Source: Methanosarcinales archaeon (GTDB taxonomy: Archaea; Halobacteriota; Methanosarcinia; Methanosarcinales; Methanogasteraceae). Taken from it: a stretch of 35,303 nt of DNA. Shown here one piece after another: positions 32,560-35,303 of the stretch (position 1 is the first letter of the stretch; each line of letters begins with the position of its first letter). The position numbers and the translations under genes are program-made. The DNA is taken from contig DAOURL010000007.1 in assembly GCA_030625165.1 (NCBI GenBank), positions 1-35,303 of the forward strand, read 5' to 3'. The notes under the pieces were generated by a model. The model did not search any database, was not told the DNA's origin, and saw only the letters and a program-made list of their open reading frames with translations.

Positions 32560-33558
32560 TTATGCCTTCGACACCGCGCCCTGTTCCCGTTTCTTGATCC
32601 GGTAATAGTTAAGCGGATGCTTAATCCTCGTGCAGAGCCCATCAGCGCCTGCGCAGTTCCCGTACGTCTTCATCGTATCGCAGCCGGGCGCGGTGTATTC
32701 GCTCCCTGAGATGTGCTCGACCTGATATCTGGTCCGTGTTTCATCAAAGTCAGGCGATCCGCCGAAGATGTGGATGATCCCGTCCACGTCCATGCCGATA
32801 TTCAGCAGAAACGATGTGGCAGCAAATCTCGCGGAGTGCGGGAGGTTGGCGCCTGCCTGCAGCATTCCAATCGCGTGTGCGATGCACGGCGGGAACGCAT
32901 CCGGCTCGACCGCACCCTCGATCTCAAACTCGGTCTTCCGCGCTCCAAGCGACTCTCGCACATCGGCAATATGCTGTGATAACGCATCACAGATTTCAGG
33001 CGGGACGCCAAGCGGCAGATCCTGCTGTATGTGATCGCGGATCGCCTCCTGAAGCAGCCGTCTGAACTCGCGCAGTGAGAGCAGAACCGAGCCGTGATAG
33101 AGCCGCCTGTTCACGAGTTTCCATACGGGATCGTGCATACGGTTGGCGTACCTGACATACTCCGCGAAATACATCTTAAACCTCTGATCGGATGGGGTGG
33201 GATGCATCCCGAACTCCTGCCCCATAGCAATCAAGAAATCCCGCGGTTCGGTTCTAAGAGACTCGTGCACGGCTTTCGCCTCGGCAAGAGCGTATCTGCG
33301 GATCAGGTAATCATCGTCGATACAGGATACGATCATCCTGGCGATCGGGTAGGAGAGCAGTTCGAGTTCGGACGGGATTTCATCATTACTCTTAATCCCG
33401 CCCTCGATCGCCTGAATCACCCGGTCCATGCCGCGACGGCGGGCGCGGGCGTAAACGTGCTTCTCGAGGAGATCCGGGATCGGGATTTCAAGATCCCTGA
33501 CGTAGGCTGTGGCGTCTGATGTGAATGGGTAGGTGGCAAGGTGGGGATCTGGGATCAT
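32560..33558 (-). CDS. priL: DNA primase large subunit PriL
   Basis: A 332-residue non-catalytic subunit of the archaeal/eukaryotic primase. It partners with PriS to make RNA primers and regulates initiation and length. The N-terminal helical domain (ATYPFTSDATAYVRDLEIPI) is followed by the C-terminal [4Fe-4S] domain. The four likely cluster cysteines are in FPPCIAHAI, APGCDTMKTYGNC and GLCTRIKHPLNYY. PriS is not adjacent. The gene starts at the ATG at 33558. The long PEICDALSQHIADVRES helix region is typical. Confidence 0.93.
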   Translation of the reverse strand: MIPDPHLATYPFTSDATAYVRDLEIPIPDLLEKHVYARARRRGMDRVIQAIEGGIKSNDEIPSELELLSYPIARMIVSCIDDDYLIRRYALAEAKAVHESLRTEPRDFLIAMGQEFGMHPTPSDQRFKMYFAEYVRYANRMHDPVWKLVNRRLYHGSVLLSLREFRRLLQEAIRDHIQQDLPLGVPPEICDALSQHIADVRESLGARKTEFEIEGAVEPDAFPPCIAHAIGMLQAGANLPHSARFAATSFLLNIGMDVDGIIHIFGGSPDFDETRTRYQVEHISGSEYTAPGCDTMKTYGNCAGADGLCTRIKHPLNYYRIKKREQGAVSKA

Positions 33559-33769
33559 ATTCGGTATGTATTTACTGGTAGTTATGTGAATGTAAAATGA
33601 CCTGTAAATCGATCATTCCGGCTGCTGGCTGCAGGATCATGAGAGCACACGGACGAGGTGCTGTTGATCGCTGATACCAGTGAGGCGTAGCGTCATCCGA
33701 CATCGGTCCACACTTCCGGTATTCCGTACCTGCTGGCACGTTTTTAGGGAATGCCAGCGGGATTTTATA
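33559..33769. other. Intergenic gap with small inverted repeats
   Basis: No convincing reading frame is present. GTGCCAGC... can pair as GCTGGCA/TGCCAGC near 33732-33759 (minus strand), just after the glycosyltransferase stop, possibly a terminator. ATACCAGTG and CACTTCCGGTAT (33675-33724) form a second imperfect hairpin. AT-rich sequence near 33560-33600 may carry the priL promoter. Confidence 0.4.
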
Positions 33770-34822
33770 TCACCTCTTAAGGATCTTCTTGAAGTACTCC
33801 AGATACCGCTTTGCCATAACTTCCCTTGAAAAATGCTCTTCGACGCGTCTTCTGCACTCATAAGGATCGATCTCGCTTGCCTTATCGGCAACGATGATCT
33901 CCTGCACCTCATCTAACGCATCACAGAGAAAACCTGTCACACCGTCCACTATCTGGTCGGTCAAGCCACCGCTCCGGAGCGCGATCACAGGCGTTCCGCA
34001 GCACATCGCTTCTGTAGCATGTAGCCCGAATATCTCCATGAACGGGTACATCGGAAGCGAGATCACGGCTTTTGCGTTCTGGAGAAACTCTATCTTCTCT
34101 TTGTATGACACGGTGCCATGATACCGAACCTGAGTGCCATCGCATCGGGATTTCACCTCTTCGACATATTCCAGACTCTCGATGAAGCGATCCTCGCCGC
34201 AGACATCCCCACAAGCGCCTGTGTCCTTCATCAACTGAATAAACTCCAGAATTCCTTTATCGCGGCATATCCTATTTGCAGACATGTAGCGCCCCCCTTT
34301 CTCGGCTTTGAATGGATACAACTTGGTATCTATACCATGCGGAATCCGTCTGCATGATACCCCCATGCGATTTGAGATGTTCATCGCCTGAGCGCGGGAC
34401 GCTGCGATGAAGTATGGATCACCCTTTATCCGTGGGGCTCGCTCCCAGCCACACGTTCCATGAAATACATGGCAGATGTTCGCATCAGGATCTGCTATCG
34501 TGTGGTCGTATACCAGAGCGGATCCGATATTATCGAGTATGATATCATAATCCTTCAGATATTTTTCATAGACCCGGTATGCCCTCTCTTCCTTCGCAAA
34601 CCAATCGTGGCACATATCCTGCGATTCCTCCACGGTCTCTATTACCCTCAGTTTCGGTAGGTTCGCAGGAAAGATCGAACCCTTGCAACATGCAACAGCA
34701 ACCTCATCTACCCCATCGAATTTGCAGAGTTCTGTTGCCAGATCGCCTACAACAAGTTCGGTTCCACCATACTTTCTAAAGTCTATCGCTTTTTCCGCAG
34801 GCGAAATGATAAATATTTTCAT
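33770..34822 (-). CDS. Glycosyltransferase, GT4 family
   Basis: A 350-residue GT-B glycosyltransferase. The N-terminal Rossmann half begins MKIFIISPAEKAIDFRKYGGTE with the acceptor-site glycine loop. The C-terminal half has RRIPHGIDTKLYPF and ends with the donor-site EIFGLHATEAMCCGTPVIALRSGG (E...E motif). It retains sugar from a nucleotide donor, but donor and acceptor are not readable. It overlaps by four bases (ATGA) the 3' end of a glycogen-debranching-type gene, an arrangement known in Methanosarcina-type genomes, so glycogen or another storage or compatible sugar is a fair guess. Confidence 0.85.
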   Translation of the reverse strand: MKIFIISPAEKAIDFRKYGGTELVVGDLATELCKFDGVDEVAVACCKGSIFPANLPKLRVIETVEESQDMCHDWFAKEERAYRVYEKYLKDYDIILDNIGSALVYDHTIADPDANICHVFHGTCGWERAPRIKGDPYFIAASRAQAMNISNRMGVSCRRIPHGIDTKLYPFKAEKGGRYMSANRICRDKGILEFIQLMKDTGACGDVCGEDRFIESLEYVEEVKSRCDGTQVRYHGTVSYKEKIEFLQNAKAVISLPMYPFMEIFGLHATEAMCCGTPVIALRSGGLTDQIVDGVTGFLCDALDEVQEIIVADKASEIDPYECRRRVEEHFSREVMAKRYLEYFKKILKR

Positions 34823-35303
34823 TTATTATTCACCATTTCAAATATAACATTTTTAATTTCTTCCTTGTCCAGTACATCCTCTTTTTCCAGTGGGACTCTC
34901 GTCATGATTCTCGTATACCTTCCTTTAGTAATCTCTGTTGTCACGTCAACTTTAACACCGTTGATAGTTGCGCTGGGGCGATCCGCAATCACCGGAAGAA
35001 CGACGCCGAAATCTACGTCAATGATGTTACCTTCGTTTCGGGCAGTTGCCACAACATCAGTACCACCCCATCTTAACTCAAATGATAATAAACTTTCACC
35101 GACGCGAGTCTCTTAACCGATATGTTCCAGTCCCTGGCGAGGTATGGACAGATCGTGACACTCTCCGGAGCTTGCGGCGTAATGCCGAGAAATCCACGAA
35201 CGATCGTGTACAGATAGATCGTTGCGGACCACGCCTGGATGAAGCATCCGGCACAACTTGGAGAATCGGGCACTGTCGATTTTTCCAGTGAGCTCGCCAT
35301 GCC
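34819..35303 (-). CDS. Glycogen-debranching-type (amylo-alpha-1,6-glucosidase) C terminus, frameshifted, cut by window edge
   Basis: The upstream part (35300 to about 35100) reads CAGCFIQAWSATIYLYTIVRG, then FLGITPQAPESVTICPYLARDWN. This is the C-terminal (alpha/alpha)6-barrel end of an archaeal amylo-alpha-1,6-glucosidase. After WNISVKRL the frame ends in 10 codons. In the neighbouring frame the beta-sandwich continues from RVGESLLSFELRWGG to the stop at 34819. One frameshift near 35103-35112 (in AGAGACTCGCGTC) therefore separates the two. It could be a sequencing error or a real mutation. The N terminus lies beyond the window. Confidence 0.75.

Overview
The window looks like part of a euryarchaeal chromosome, probably from the methanogen / ANME / Archaeoglobus side of the tree. 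The evidence is archaeal ribosomal proteins (L7Ae, S28e, L24e), aIF2-gamma, an MCM helicase, the large subunit of archaeal primase (PriL), Sep-tRNA:Cys-tRNA synthase (the tRNA-dependent cysteine route), a free-standing PurH-type IMP cyclohydrolase, a PGF-CTERM surface protein, secreted cohesin/dockerin proteins, and a short remnant resembling formylmethanofuran:H4MPT formyltransferase. Cohesin/dockerin secretomes in archaea are best known from ANME-1-like lineages and Archaeoglobus. I cannot fix the genus from sequence alone.

Layout. 1-5.8 kb: hisC, larB, then the L7Ae-S28e-L24e-ndk translation cluster, followed by an overlapping minus-strand pair, an AAA ATPase and a metallo-beta-lactamase hydrolase. 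5.8-10.8 kb (minus strand): AmrS-type radical SAM, a CitG-family protein, a gene graveyard (MNT nucleotidyltransferase, a 24-codon stub of its partner, a formyltransferase-like remnant), a PIN protein and aIF2-gamma. 11-12.6 kb (plus): a small unknown protein with a clear terminator, then SepCysS. 12.8-18.4 kb (minus): four secreted cohesin-type proteins, two ending in dockerins, the tandem copies being mosaics of each other. 18.7-22.4 kb: MCM helicase interrupted by a 550-residue intein. 22.6-24.1 kb: ferredoxin, aspartate-semialdehyde dehydrogenase, DUF2283. 24.1-25.5 kb: duplicated asd 3' end hit by a complete IS1-family element with an exact 8-bp target duplication. 25.5-29.4 kb (plus): an AglD-like membrane protein, then an AT-richer two-gene ATPase/TPR module with a scrambled 3' end. 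29.5-35.3 kb (mostly minus): IMP cyclohydrolase, UPF0200 kinase, tRNA-Thr(CGT), RNase Z, a GC-rich intergenic island, a cupin, PriL, and a glycosyltransferase overlapped by the end of a glycogen-debranching-type enzyme.

The intergenic space is full of small non-autonomous elements. Three copies of a ~235-bp MITE have GTAACTACTCAGGTA termini and 8-bp target duplications (IS66-like ends). One 207-bp MITE lies between 15-bp direct repeats beside tRNA-Thr. There are three copies of an ATTCGTG-rich inverted repeat, and a hairpin family that has inserted into the start of ndk, copying the start codon and leaving an in-frame upstream mini-ORF. The best candidates for something undescribed are the ATPase/TPR pair, the ndk leader duplication, and the GC-rich intergenic island at about 32 kb.
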